Positions 8,546 through 16,036 of a stretch of 64,000 nucleotides of DNA are shown here, piece after piece. The position numbers and the translations under genes were made by a program. Source of the DNA: Lachnospiraceae bacterium (lineage in GTDB: Bacteria > Bacillota > Clostridia > Lachnospirales > Lachnospiraceae); contig JABZIZ010000012.1 of the NCBI GenBank assembly GCA_015258065.1, forward strand, positions 18,875-82,874, in the 5' to 3' direction. The notes under the pieces are model-generated. The model made no database searches, was not told the DNA's origin, and worked only from the letters and a program-made list of their open reading frames with translations. The stretch's first letter is position 1. The number at the start of each line of letters is the position of its first letter.

Positions 8546-9436
8546 CTACCGTCTCTCCTCCGTTTTCTGAACAAGATTTGTTGCGACGGATGCAGCCTCC
8601 TGTGTCCCCCTTCGGTAACCGAAACGTAGCGCAGAAGTCGGACAGACGCTGCAACACTTCTTACAGCGAATGCACTCCGCAGAGTTTTGCTCTTTCACCG
8701 GATCAATATCCATCGGACAGCAGACACTGCACTTTTTACAGTGGATACAGGAAGACTTCTGCAAGGACAGGTGGTAAAAACTGATTTTATTGCACAGTCC
8801 GTAAATCGCCCCCAGCGGACAAAGCACCTTGCAGAAGAATCGCTCCGTCACCAGACAACCGACGATCGTGAGGGCGAGAATCACTGACTTCAACAGGGTA
8901 ATCCCTCCCATCGTCTGAAAAAGCTCTTCATGCGTACTCAGTAGAGGAATCCCGCCTTCCAGCATCCCGACCGGACAGATGTATTCACAGTAAGCAGGAG
9001 CACCGATTCCCAGCGCCCCTGTGACAAAGACCGGCATCCACAAGACAAATACAACCAACAAGAAATATTTCAGATAAGTAAGCGGTTTCCAGATTCTCTT
9101 CCGAATCGGAAAGGGGATTTTATAAAGCAGCTCCTGCAACAGGCCAAAGGGGCAGACAAAGCCGCAGATCCATCTGCCGCACAAAACGCCAAGCGCAAGA
9201 ATAAAGCCTACGACATAAAATGAAAACTGAAAATTACTGGAACCCGACACCGCCTGCATCGCACCGATGGGACAGGCAAGTTTCGCCGCAGGGCAGGAAT
9301 AACAGTTCATTCCGGGGTTACAGAACTGTTTCCATTTGCCCTGATAAATCCTGCCGCCCACAAAGTTGGAAACATCGGAATTGGAAAAGCCAAAGGCTGC
9401 AATCTGTATCAGTTTTCTCTTGATTTCCTCTTTCAT
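8546..9436 (-). CDS. Membrane 4Fe-4S electron-transfer protein (NapH/CcoG-like)
   Basis: A 296-residue polytopic protein with about five membrane segments. A membrane-embedded cysteine motif GMNCYSCPAAKLACPIGA lies near residue 40, GRWICGFVCPFGLLQELLYK and YCEYICPVG follow in the NapH pattern, and two C-terminal ferredoxin clusters are present (CIHCKKCSVCCP and CIRCKKCCSVCP). It should pass electrons across or along the membrane between a quinone or thiol partner and cytoplasmic iron-sulfur carriers. The gene follows the CXXC mini-protein and the TlpA-like lipoprotein, a trio seen together in many Clostridia. The electron acceptor is unknown; a role in extracytoplasmic thiol reduction is inferred from the neighbours. 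Confidence 0.85.
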   Translation of the reverse strand: MKEEIKRKLIQIAAFGFSNSDVSNFVGGRIYQGKWKQFCNPGMNCYSCPAAKLACPIGAMQAVSGSSNFQFSFYVVGFILALGVLCGRWICGFVCPFGLLQELLYKIPFPIRKRIWKPLTYLKYFLLVVFVLWMPVFVTGALGIGAPAYCEYICPVGMLEGGIPLLSTHEELFQTMGGITLLKSVILALTIVGCLVTERFFCKVLCPLGAIYGLCNKISFYHLSLQKSSCIHCKKCSVCCPMDIDPVKEQNSAECIRCKKCCSVCPTSALRFGYRRGTQEAASVATNLVQKTEERR

Positions 9437-9443
9437 TTTCCTC

Positions 9444-9590
9444 TCATCCCAGTCCGATGCATTCCAGACAGATATTGACGGCCTTATTCAGGACAATCGG
9501 CGCTTCCCCGCGGAAATATCCGTAGACGAGGAAGCAGACCGACAGGGACAGCAGTAGGATCTGCAGTGCCCTCCTGCCTTTATTTCTCAT
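9444..9590 (-). CDS. CD1871A-type small membrane CXXC protein (48 residues)
   Basis: A short frame with ATG at 9588-9590 and TGA at 9444-9446. The protein starts MRNKGRRALQI, has one hydrophobic helix (residues 10-25) and ends LNKAVNICLECIGLG with a Cys-X2-Cys pair (Cys41, Cys44) after the helix. This matches my recollection of the CD1871A family of CXXC mini-proteins found beside 4Fe-4S membrane proteins and TlpA-like lipoproteins. AGGCAGGAGG-type purine-rich sequence near the start, the overlap of 11 bases with the end of the TlpA gene and the 7-base gap to the NapH-like gene indicate tight co-expression. It probably relays electrons or disulfides between its two neighbours; that role is inference. 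Confidence 0.75.
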   Translation of the reverse strand: MRNKGRRALQILLLSLSVCFLVYGYFRGEAPIVLNKAVNICLECIGLG

Positions 9591-10203
9591 TCAGATAATC
9601 CTCCACAAACTTCTTGTAAGCAGGGACATTGGCGCCGATAATCGGTTCCCCGACCAGCTTTCCGTCCTTGTCTACAAAGATGGTGGTAGGAACTCCTACC
9701 ATATGCTTCAGATACTCCTGAAAGGCAATTCTTCCAATGATGTTGGTGTATTTCACCTTGGTCGCCGCAACGATTTTCTTCGCATCCTGATAGGTGCTGT
9801 CCTCTTCACTGGTCACATCCATCATCACGCCAAGCAGTTGAACGTTATCCGGCAGTTCCTCCGACCATTTCTCCAGTTCCGGCATTTCTCCGATACAGGG
9901 GCCGCAAAAGGTTCCCCAGAAATTCACGACCGTCAGGTCCGCCTTTGCGAAAAAGTCATTGGTCACCTCGTTGCCTTCCAAATCCTTCACCTTAAAGTCG
10001 GGAACCGGAGAGGGATACCCGGAAACCGTCTGCATGGACTGCTCCCTTCCGCTCTCATTCTGTGCATCCTGGCTTTCTGCCTGTGCCGCACTCTGGCTTC
10101 CTGTCTGCTTCGCATCTTGTCCAGACACCTTTGCGGCGCAGGCGCTCAAGCTGCAAAGGGTCGCCACTGCAAGCAATAAACAGCTGATTTTCTTTATCTT
10201 CAT
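9580..10203 (-). CDS. TlpA/ResA-like thiol-disulfide oxidoreductase lipoprotein
   Basis: A 207-residue lipoprotein. A signal peptide with lipobox LCSLSACAAK is followed by a Gln/Ser/Ala-rich linker (about residues 25-60) and a thioredoxin-like AhpC/TSA-Redoxin domain. The active site WGTFCGPCIGEMP has the CXXC pair Cys-Gly-Pro-Cys, and the cis-Pro region is VGVPTTIFVDKDG. It should reduce disulfides outside the membrane, drawing electrons through the adjacent CXXC mini-protein and 4Fe-4S membrane protein. The ATG at 10203 is chosen over 10254 because GGAGGAGTTCG directly precedes it and it creates the signal peptide. It starts 40 bp after rimM. Confidence 0.87.
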   Translation of the reverse strand: MKIKKISCLLLAVATLCSLSACAAKVSGQDAKQTGSQSAAQAESQDAQNESGREQSMQTVSGYPSPVPDFKVKDLEGNEVTNDFFAKADLTVVNFWGTFCGPCIGEMPELEKWSEELPDNVQLLGVMMDVTSEEDSTYQDAKKIVAATKVKYTNIIGRIAFQEYLKHMVGVPTTIFVDKDGKLVGEPIIGANVPAYKKFVEDYLNEK

Positions 10204-10243
10204 TCGAACTCCTCCAAATTTTAGCTTCAATTCGCATCTGACA

Positions 10244-10768
10244 CTAATCGTCAAATAATCCTTCCATCCTGTGGATGGTCATACGGGAAGCATCCAGATC
10301 AATCTCCTTAATACAGTCTTTGATCGCAGGTAAAAGCACTTCCTTCTCCCCGCCGGGCAGACTTACTTCGTACACATCGTTGGCATAGGTTTCCAGTACG
10401 GCCTTCAAGGTTCCGACCAGAACCCCCTCCTCATCGTAGACGGAAAGGCCAATGAGGTCTGCGGCATAATACTCTCCCTCTTCTAAAGGGATCGCATCCT
10501 CTCTTGCCACCCAGAGTGAACAGCCGTGCAGCCTCTCTACCTGGGAAATATCTTGAAATTCGTCGCACTTCAGAATCACAAATTTACCGGCATCCTTTGT
10601 GGAAGCCACATGAAGCTCCCGCGCCTCTCCTTTGTCATTTTCCAAAAAAACCTTCTTCAGTGTACGAAATCTCTTTCGATCGTCCGTTGTTGGAAAAACC
10701 TTGCATTCTCCTTTTAGGCCGTGTGGAGAGACCACGACTCCAATTTGAAACTTTTCAGTCAGTGGCAT
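10244..10768 (-). CDS. rimM: 16S rRNA processing protein RimM
   Basis: A 174-residue protein with the N-terminal RimM barrel (FQIGVVVSPHGLKGECKVFPTTDD, residues 6-29) and a C-terminal PRC-barrel domain ending GEKEVLLPAIKDCIKEID. It assists maturation of the 30S head around ribosomal protein S19. The ATG at 10768 is chosen over any longer frame because AGGAGGAGAAG precedes it and family homology begins there; it overlaps the end of trmD by 14 bases. Gene order is unusual: rimM follows trmD, whereas the common bacterial order is rpsP-rimM-trmD-rplS, and rplS is not present here. Confidence 0.93.
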   Translation of the reverse strand: MPLTEKFQIGVVVSPHGLKGECKVFPTTDDRKRFRTLKKVFLENDKGEARELHVASTKDAGKFVILKCDEFQDISQVERLHGCSLWVAREDAIPLEEGEYYAADLIGLSVYDEEGVLVGTLKAVLETYANDVYEVSLPGGEKEVLLPAIKDCIKEIDLDASRMTIHRMEGLFDD

Positions 10769-11537
10769 CTTCTCCTCCTTCCCTCCTCCTGCTCTTCCTT
10801 TTCTTCTTCGGTTTACCATAGTCCGGATGTGCCTGCATCCACTGCGCATAAAGCTCCGGTCGCCTCTCCTTCGTTCTCTGTACCGATTCCGAAAGACGCC
10901 AGGCATCCACACGCCCATGGTCGCCGGAAAGGAGAATCTCCGGCACCCGCCTCTTCCTCCAGACCTCCGGTCTCGAATACTGGGGGTATTCCAGCAACCC
11001 GTCCGTAAAGGACTCATCCACTGCAGAATCCTCATTATGTAAGACCCCCGGCACGAGTCTCGCAATGGCATCGATCATCACCATGGATGCCAGCTCTCCA
11101 CCGGTCAGTACATAATCCCCGATGGAATAGGGTTCCGCCCCGATCTCTTCAATGACACGCTCATCCACCCCTTCGTAATGGCCGCATAGAAAAATCAGAT
11201 TGTCTTCTTTCGCCAACTCTCTTGCAGCCTGCTGTGTGAAAAGCTGTCCCTGCGGCGTCACATAAATCACACGAGGTTTTCTTTGTCCTTTTCCCTCTTC
11301 TACCTGTCTCCTCACCTCCAGGAAACAGTCATAGATCGGCTGCGCCTGCATCAGCATGCCCGCGCCTCCTCCATAAGTATAATCATCGACGCTGTGGTGC
11401 TTTTTGTCCGCAGAGTAATCCCGAATCTGGTAGGTGAAAAGATGCAGATATCCTGCCTCCATGGCACGGTACAGAATCCCCTGCGTCACCCCCTGCCTCA
11501 CCATATCCGGAAAAAGTGTCATTACATGAAAATTCAT
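10755..11537 (-). CDS. trmD: tRNA (guanine-N1)-methyltransferase
   Basis: A 260-residue SPOUT methyltransferase that makes m1G37 in tRNAs, preventing frameshifting. The knot region carries the family motifs FLCGHYEGVDERV and YSIGDYVLTGGELA near residues 115-150, and the N-terminal MNFHVMTLFPDM start is typical. The C-terminus ends with an unusual Lys/Arg-rich tail (KPKKKRKSRRREGG). Only a weak ribosome site (AAGAAAG) precedes the ATG. A terminator-like hairpin lies 15-58 bases upstream, too close to leave room for a separate promoter, so expression probably depends on readthrough from rpsP-khpA. Confidence 0.95.
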   Translation of the reverse strand: MNFHVMTLFPDMVRQGVTQGILYRAMEAGYLHLFTYQIRDYSADKKHHSVDDYTYGGGAGMLMQAQPIYDCFLEVRRQVEEGKGQRKPRVIYVTPQGQLFTQQAARELAKEDNLIFLCGHYEGVDERVIEEIGAEPYSIGDYVLTGGELASMVMIDAIARLVPGVLHNEDSAVDESFTDGLLEYPQYSRPEVWRKRRVPEILLSGDHGRVDAWRLSESVQRTKERRPELYAQWMQAHPDYGKPKKKRKSRRREGGEDATD

Positions 11538-11551
11538 TTTTTTACTTTCTT

Positions 11552-11595
11552 AAAAAGAAACATCCGAAAGCACCGTTGTCTACTTTCGAATGTTC
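11552..11595 (-). terminator. Attenuator-like intrinsic terminator between khpA and trmD
   Basis: On the minus strand GAACATTCGAAAG (11583-11595) can pair with CTTTCGGATGTTTC (11557-11570) around a 12-base loop with one mismatch, followed directly by five T (11552-11556). The hairpin ends 15 bp before the trmD ATG. Confidence 0.65.
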
Positions 11596-11601
11596 GCTTC
11601 C

Positions 11602-11829
11602 CTATCTGATATCCACATCCACCTTGAGATTTTCTCTGGTTGATGCTGCCTTGACCACAGCACGGATCGCTTTGGCGATTCTCCCCTGTTTCCCGATCAC
11701 CTTGCCCATATCGGATGGCGCGACATGCAGGGCAAAAACCACGACATCGTCCTTCCTCTCCTCCTCAACCTGAACCTCTTCCGGATGGTCTACCAGCGCT
11801 TTCGCGATTACTTCGACCAATTCCTTCAC
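11602..11829 (-). CDS. khpA: KH-domain RNA-binding protein KhpA
   Basis: A 75-residue single-KH-domain protein (YlqC family). The GXXG loop lies in MGKVIGKQGRIAKAIRAVVKA (residues 41-61). KhpA-type proteins bind small RNAs and, with KhpB, influence cell-wall growth and division in Gram-positive bacteria. The start codon is GTG with GGGAGG six bases before it. It follows rpsP by 20 bp, the standard neighbour pair, and is followed by a terminator-like hairpin. Confidence 0.92.
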   Translation of the reverse strand: MKELVEVIAKALVDHPEEVQVEEERKDDVVVFALHVAPSDMGKVIGKQGRIAKAIRAVVKAASTRENLKVDVDIR

Positions 11830-11849
11830 AGTTTGCCTCCCGGTGCGCC

Positions 11850-12089
11850 TTATTTCACACCTGCGATGCGAAACAGCTTGCTCACCGTATCCGTCGGCTG
11901 CGCACCGTTAGAAAGCCACTTCTTCGCCAGCTCCTCATCCACCTTCACGGTTCCCGGATTGGTATTCGGATCATAGGTTCCGATCTGCTCGATGAATCTT
12001 CCGTCTACCGGGAATTTGGAATCCGATACGATAATCTTGTAAAAAGGGGTCTTCTTCTTGCCGATTCTCTTGAGTCTGATTTTTACCAT
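11850..12089 (-). CDS. rpsP: 30S ribosomal protein S16
   Basis: A 79-residue protein opening MVKIRLKRIGKKKTPFYKI with the diagnostic VSDSKFPVDGRFIEQIGTYDP block (residues 21-41) and the SNGAQPTDTV segment that ends the S16 core. GGAGAAGCA precedes the ATG. It is the second gene of the unit driven by the promoter at 12479-12507 and is separated from ylxM by 12 bp. Confidence 0.97.
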   Translation of the reverse strand: MVKIRLKRIGKKKTPFYKIIVSDSKFPVDGRFIEQIGTYDPNTNPGTVKVDEELAKKWLSNGAQPTDTVSKLFRIAGVK

Positions 12090-12101
12090 TGCTTCTTCTC
12101 C

Positions 12102-12452
12102 TTAGTCCTGTGAAATCGCCTGCAGCATCAGCTGAAGCTTTTCCTCTGTTCCTGCGGCCAGTTCCTCGCGGCTTAACGAAGCATCCTGACACAAGGTGCT
12201 CGTCTCTTCACAGAGAGCCTGTAGTCTCTGAAAACGCTCGATCATGTGAAGCTTCTCTTCGTATGCTTCCATGGTTCTGGTACAGCGTCTGATCAGATCA
12301 TGCACTCCCTGCTTGGTGATGCCGTTTTCCTTCGCAATCTCGTTTAAAGAAAGGTCTTCATAAACGGCAGCCTCATAAATCTGCCTCTGGTGAACCGTTA
12401 ACAGTTCCCCATAGAAGTCATAGAGCCTCCCCAAACCGATAATCCCGTCCAT
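12102..12452 (-). CDS. ylxM: YlxM-like helix-turn-helix protein
   Basis: A 116-residue protein of the UPF0122/YlxM family. A sigma-region-4-like helix-turn-helix spans about residues 15-65 (LLTVHQRQIYEAAVYEDLSL then EIAKENGITKQGVHDLIRR), and a helical tail follows. In streptococci the related protein binds SRP components and modulates the pathway. The ATG at 12452 is chosen over a GTG two codons earlier because AGAGG lies five bases upstream. The gene follows ffh rather than preceding it as in Bacillus, and has its own strong promoter. Confidence 0.85.
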   Translation of the reverse strand: MDGIIGLGRLYDFYGELLTVHQRQIYEAAVYEDLSLNEIAKENGITKQGVHDLIRRCTRTMEAYEEKLHMIERFQRLQALCEETSTLCQDASLSREELAAGTEEKLQLMLQAISQD

Positions 12453-12478
12453 CACCACCTCTTCTCTCTGGCAAAAGA

Positions 12479-12507
12479 AGTATAACCGGATCTTCTAACC
12501 GTGTCAA
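12479..12507 (-). promoter_or_regulatory. Sigma-A promoter of ylxM-rpsP-khpA
   Basis: On the minus strand a perfect TTGACA (12502-12507) and TATACT (12479-12484) are separated by exactly 17 bases, in the short gap between ffh and ylxM. The start site would lie near 12472, about 20 bases before the ylxM ATG. Confidence 0.8.
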
Positions 12508-12541
12508 GTATTTTATCTTTACCCCTTCAAGCATCTTCGCT

Positions 12542-13903
12542 TTATCTCCTGAACCCCTTGCCAAAACCGCCCATGCCGGAAAGCATCTTGCCCATTCCCT
12601 TCATACCGCCGGCTTGCTTGTAAAATTTCTGCATCTGCTCGAAATTTTTGACCAGGCGGTTCACCTCGGAAATGTCTCTGCCGGAGCCCTTCGCGATTCT
12701 GGCCTTTCGCATGGGATTGAGCAGCTTGGGGTTTCTCCGCTCCTGCAGGGTCATCGAGAGGACGATGGCCTCGGTGTGCGCCATCTCCTTTTCATCCGGC
12801 ATCTGCTCTTCCCCGATCTTCCCCATTCCCGGCAAAAATTTGAGCAGGCCTCCGAAGCCACCCATCTTGCGCATCTGCTGCATGCTCTCTAAATACATTT
12901 CAAAATCAAACTTGCCCTTGCGCAGGCGAAGGGCCATTTCCTTCTCCTTTTGCGCATCCATTTCAAGATTGGCTTCGGCAACCTTATCAATCAGGGTGAG
13001 GACGTCTCCCATGCCAAGGATTCTGCTTGCCATCCGGTCGGGATAGAAGGGTTCCAAATCGTTTAACTTCTCTCCCATCCCCGCAAACAAAATCGGCTTT
13101 CCTGTCACCGCCTTTGCCGATAAAGCGGCACCGCCTCTGGAATCTCCATCCAGCTTGGAAAGGATGAGTCCGTCCACACCGATTCTATTGTTGAATTCCT
13201 CGGCGATATTGACGGCATCCTGTCCTGTCATGGCATCCACCACAAGAAGGGTCCAGTCCACCTTGACCGCCTGCTTGATATCTTCAAGCTCCTGCATCAA
13301 GGCATCGTCGATCTGTAACCTGCCGGCCGTATCCAGAATCACAACATTGCAGCCGTTTTTCTTCGCATAGTCCAAGGACTGCCTAGCAATTTCCACCGGA
13401 GAGACTTCCGTTCCCAGAGAAAAGCAGTCTGTTTCCACCTTCTTTGCGTTTACCTGCAACTGCTCAATCGCCGCCGGCCTGTATACGTCGCAGGCTACAA
13501 GGAGAGGTTTTCTGCCTTTTTTCCGAATCTGTGCCGCAATCTTGGCTGCACTCGTGGTTTTACCGGAACCTTGCAACCCGCACATCATAAGAACAGTCAG
13601 AGATCCCGCCGGGTTCAGGGTAAGCTCCGCCTGCTCCCCTCCCATGAGACTGACCAACTCCTCGTTTACAATCTTGACCACCATCTGTCCCGGATTTAAG
13701 CCGTTCATCACATCCTGGCCGATGGCTTTTTCCTCTACGGAACGGACAAACTGTTTGACTACACGAAAATTCACATCCGCCTCTAAAAGAGCCATCCGGA
13801 CTTCCTTCATGGAAGCCTTGACATCCTCTTCCGAAAGCCGTCCCTTCCCTCTCAGATTTTTAAATACATTTTGTAATTTTTCCGTTAAGCTCTCAAATGC
13901 CAT
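12542..13903 (-). CDS. ffh: Signal recognition particle GTPase Ffh
   Basis: A 453-residue SRP54 protein of normal length. It has the N domain (1-90), G domain with GLQGSGKTTSAAKIA (P-loop, ~108-122), DVYRPAAIEQL, DTAGRLQID and SKLDGDSRGGAALS, then a methionine-rich M domain ending in a Gly/Met tail (GGMKGMGKMLSGMGGFGKG). It binds signal sequences on ribosomes and docks with FtsY, encoded just upstream, to deliver membrane proteins. It follows the GH25 gene by 107 bp on the same strand. Confidence 0.97.
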   Translation of the reverse strand: MAFESLTEKLQNVFKNLRGKGRLSEEDVKASMKEVRMALLEADVNFRVVKQFVRSVEEKAIGQDVMNGLNPGQMVVKIVNEELVSLMGGEQAELTLNPAGSLTVLMMCGLQGSGKTTSAAKIAAQIRKKGRKPLLVACDVYRPAAIEQLQVNAKKVETDCFSLGTEVSPVEIARQSLDYAKKNGCNVVILDTAGRLQIDDALMQELEDIKQAVKVDWTLLVVDAMTGQDAVNIAEEFNNRIGVDGLILSKLDGDSRGGAALSAKAVTGKPILFAGMGEKLNDLEPFYPDRMASRILGMGDVLTLIDKVAEANLEMDAQKEKEMALRLRKGKFDFEMYLESMQQMRKMGGFGGLLKFLPGMGKIGEEQMPDEKEMAHTEAIVLSMTLQERRNPKLLNPMRKARIAKGSGRDISEVNRLVKNFEQMQKFYKQAGGMKGMGKMLSGMGGFGKGFRR

Positions 13904-14010
13904 TCCACCCTCTTCTCATTCCATTCTATGTCTCATAGAACTTGCTCTCTGCTCCGTAGGGAAACTCCGTTTTTTCCACAAAAAAGTTCGATGCGCCGCT
14001 ACAGGGAAAT

Positions 14011-15105
14011 TCAGTTCTTCGCCGCATAAAAATTCAAATCTACCTCGGACGGGATGCCGTCCACCGTTCCCTTTGCACTATACTGCCAGATGGAAAACCG
14101 GTACGGATAGTACTGGGGAACGCTGTAATAGGCAATCCAGGTCTGATAGTGGTTCACCTGTGACACATCTAACATCATGGTAAAGGTCTTCAGATTTCCA
14201 TAGATCATCGGTTCATAACCCGCTTTTTTGACCGTTTCACAAAAAATCTGCGCATTTTTGGTGAACTGTTCCCTGGAAACCGCCACCTGCCTTGCATTAT
14301 CGCTCTCTGGAAGTTCCATATCGATTGCGACCGGGTACGAAATCTTGCTGTGGTAGGGACTAAGGAGCCCTACCAGATAATCCGCCTCTTCCTGTGCTTC
14401 CGCATCGTTCACTGCAGAGGAATAAAAGTAAACCCCTACTTTCAGACCCGCATTCAGCGCCCCATCCATATTGACCCTGAATTTTTCGTCCTCCGTCAGT
14501 TCACCCGTGCGCATCTTTCTCAGCCCCGCACGGACCATCGCAAAATCAATGCTATCGTTCTTCACCTTTTCCCAATCGATGTCCCCCTGATACTGAGATA
14601 CATCCACACCGGTCAAGGGCTGCACCTGCGCATCCTCTCCTACATACTGCAGCCTTTTCCCCTCCTCTTTTACAAAATCCTCCGCCGAGAAGGGATTCTT
14701 TTCGATTTCCTCATCAATATCAAAAAAGGCATAGTGATTCTCTTCCGGAACGATGATTGAATGGGGAAAGACGGCTCTCACGGTCGATAACAGGGACGTC
14801 CCGTCCTGAAGCGACTTCTGTATCTGCGCACGCAGTCCCGATTGTGCATCCCGCTTTGCAGACTCCACATTGTCCTTGACCATCTGATCGACCTGATCCT
14901 GTGTGTAAACACTGGAAGCGGACATTGCCTCCAGTTTTTTTCTCGCCTCGTCTCTCTGTCTCTCCAGCGTCACACTGCGCAGAAGCAGAAAAATACAGAA
15001 CAGAATGGACAAGAGCGCAACCATACTGAGAATGATGGTAGCGATGACGTTCTGCATATAACGCATCGTTTTTCTCTTCCTGGGCGGTTTCCTGATTTCT
15101 TCCAT
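14011..15105 (-). CDS. Membrane-anchored GH25 lysozyme-like muramidase
   Basis: About 364 residues: a short basic cytoplasmic stretch, one membrane helix (VIATIILSMVALLSILFCIF), a coiled-coil segment (SVTLERQRDEARKKLEAMSA) and a C-terminal glycosyl hydrolase 25 domain. The latter begins TGVDVSQYQGDIDWEKVK. The catalytic acid pair sits in PVAIDMELPES, and the domain ends IWQYSAKGTVDGIPSEVDLNF. It should cut the MurNAc-GlcNAc bond of peptidoglycan outside the cell. The ATG at 15105 begins one base after the ftsY stop, with AGGAGG upstream; longer N-terminal extensions lie inside ftsY and are rejected. Coupling to ftsY/smc suggests a housekeeping envelope role rather than phage lysis. Confidence 0.87.
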   Translation of the reverse strand: MEEIRKPPRKRKTMRYMQNVIATIILSMVALLSILFCIFLLLRSVTLERQRDEARKKLEAMSASSVYTQDQVDQMVKDNVESAKRDAQSGLRAQIQKSLQDGTSLLSTVRAVFPHSIIVPEENHYAFFDIDEEIEKNPFSAEDFVKEEGKRLQYVGEDAQVQPLTGVDVSQYQGDIDWEKVKNDSIDFAMVRAGLRKMRTGELTEDEKFRVNMDGALNAGLKVGVYFYSSAVNDAEAQEEADYLVGLLSPYHSKISYPVAIDMELPESDNARQVAVSREQFTKNAQIFCETVKKAGYEPMIYGNLKTFTMMLDVSQVNHYQTWIAYYSVPQYYPYRFSIWQYSAKGTVDGIPSEVDLNFYAAKN

Positions 15106-15106
15106 C

Positions 15107-16036
15107 CTATGAAAGTTCCTCCTGTTGCTGAAACAAGGCTCTGACAAATTCATCTGGGTTGAACTGTTCCAAATCGTCAATTCCCTCTCCGACACCGATA
15201 TATTTCACGGGGATATTCAACTCCGAGACAATGGCAACGGCGATTCCGCCTCTGGCAGTACCGTCTAACTTGGTCAGTACAATGCCGGTCAGAGCAGCCG
15301 TTTCTCCGAATTCTTTCGCCTGCTGCAATGCGTTCTGCCCCGTCGTTCCGTCCAGAACAATCAGATTCTCCCTCCCCCAGTCGGGAAGTTCTCTGTCCAG
15401 AATCCGATTCATCTTTTTTAACTCTTCCATGAGATTTTTTTTATTGTGCAATCTTCCTGCCGTATCGACAATCAAAAGATCCATGTCCCTTGATTTCGCC
15501 GCGTTTAGCGCATCATAAACCACACTGGAAGGGTCCGCACCTTCCTTCCCCGTCACGATCTGCACTCCCGCCCGTTTCGTCCATTCTTCCAGCTGCGCCG
15601 TGGCTGCCGCACGGTAAGTATCCGCCGCTGCTACCAGAACGTTTTTCCCGTGCCTTTTAAAGAGGGCTGCAAGTTTCCCTACCGAGGTGGTTTTTCCCAC
15701 CCCGTTGACCCCGATCACAAAGATCACCGTCTTGTGATTTTCAAATTCATAGGCGTCCTGCGATGTTTCCATCTGCTCCCGAATATCCTGCACCAGCAAC
15801 TCTCTGCAGGCATTCGCATCCCTCAGGTGTTCCTGAGAAACCTGTTCCCGCAATCGGTCCATGATACGGCTGGTCGCATTGACCCCAATATCTCCCATGA
15901 TGAGATTCTCTTCGAGTTCCTCATAAAAATCTTCATCAATATCCGAATACCCGTGAAAGACGTTGTCCAGACCACGAACCATCTGGTCCCTTGTCTTTTG
16001 CAGACCGCCTTTGAGTTTTTGAAAAAAACCGGCCAT
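15107..16036 (-). CDS. ftsY: Signal recognition particle receptor FtsY
   Basis: A 309-residue SRP GTPase lacking the long acidic A domain of E. coli FtsY, as usual in Firmicutes. It opens with an amphipathic MAGFFQKLKGGLQKTRDQM helix for membrane contact. The G domain follows: GVNGVGKTTSVGKLA (P-loop), AADTYRAAATAQLE, DTAGRLHNKKNLM and TKLDGTARGGIAVA. It receives SRP-ribosome complexes through Ffh. The start overlaps the smc stop by one base (TGATG), and GH25 follows immediately. Confidence 0.96.
   Translation of the reverse strand: MAGFFQKLKGGLQKTRDQMVRGLDNVFHGYSDIDEDFYEELEENLIMGDIGVNATSRIMDRLREQVSQEHLRDANACRELLVQDIREQMETSQDAYEFENHKTVIFVIGVNGVGKTTSVGKLAALFKRHGKNVLVAAADTYRAAATAQLEEWTKRAGVQIVTGKEGADPSSVVYDALNAAKSRDMDLLIVDTAGRLHNKKNLMEELKKMNRILDRELPDWGRENLIVLDGTTGQNALQQAKEFGETAALTGIVLTKLDGTARGGIAVAIVSELNIPVKYIGVGEGIDDLEQFNPDEFVRALFQQQEELS

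Noticed and set aside
10769..11071. N-terminal extension of the rimM frame by about 100 residues.
   Set aside because: It lies within trmD in another frame, is Arg-rich, and family similarity plus the ribosome site begin at 10768.
13904..14010. Search for a promoter of ffh in the 107-bp gap after GH25.
   Set aside because: No hexamer pair with acceptable spacing; ffh may be read from the upstream operon.
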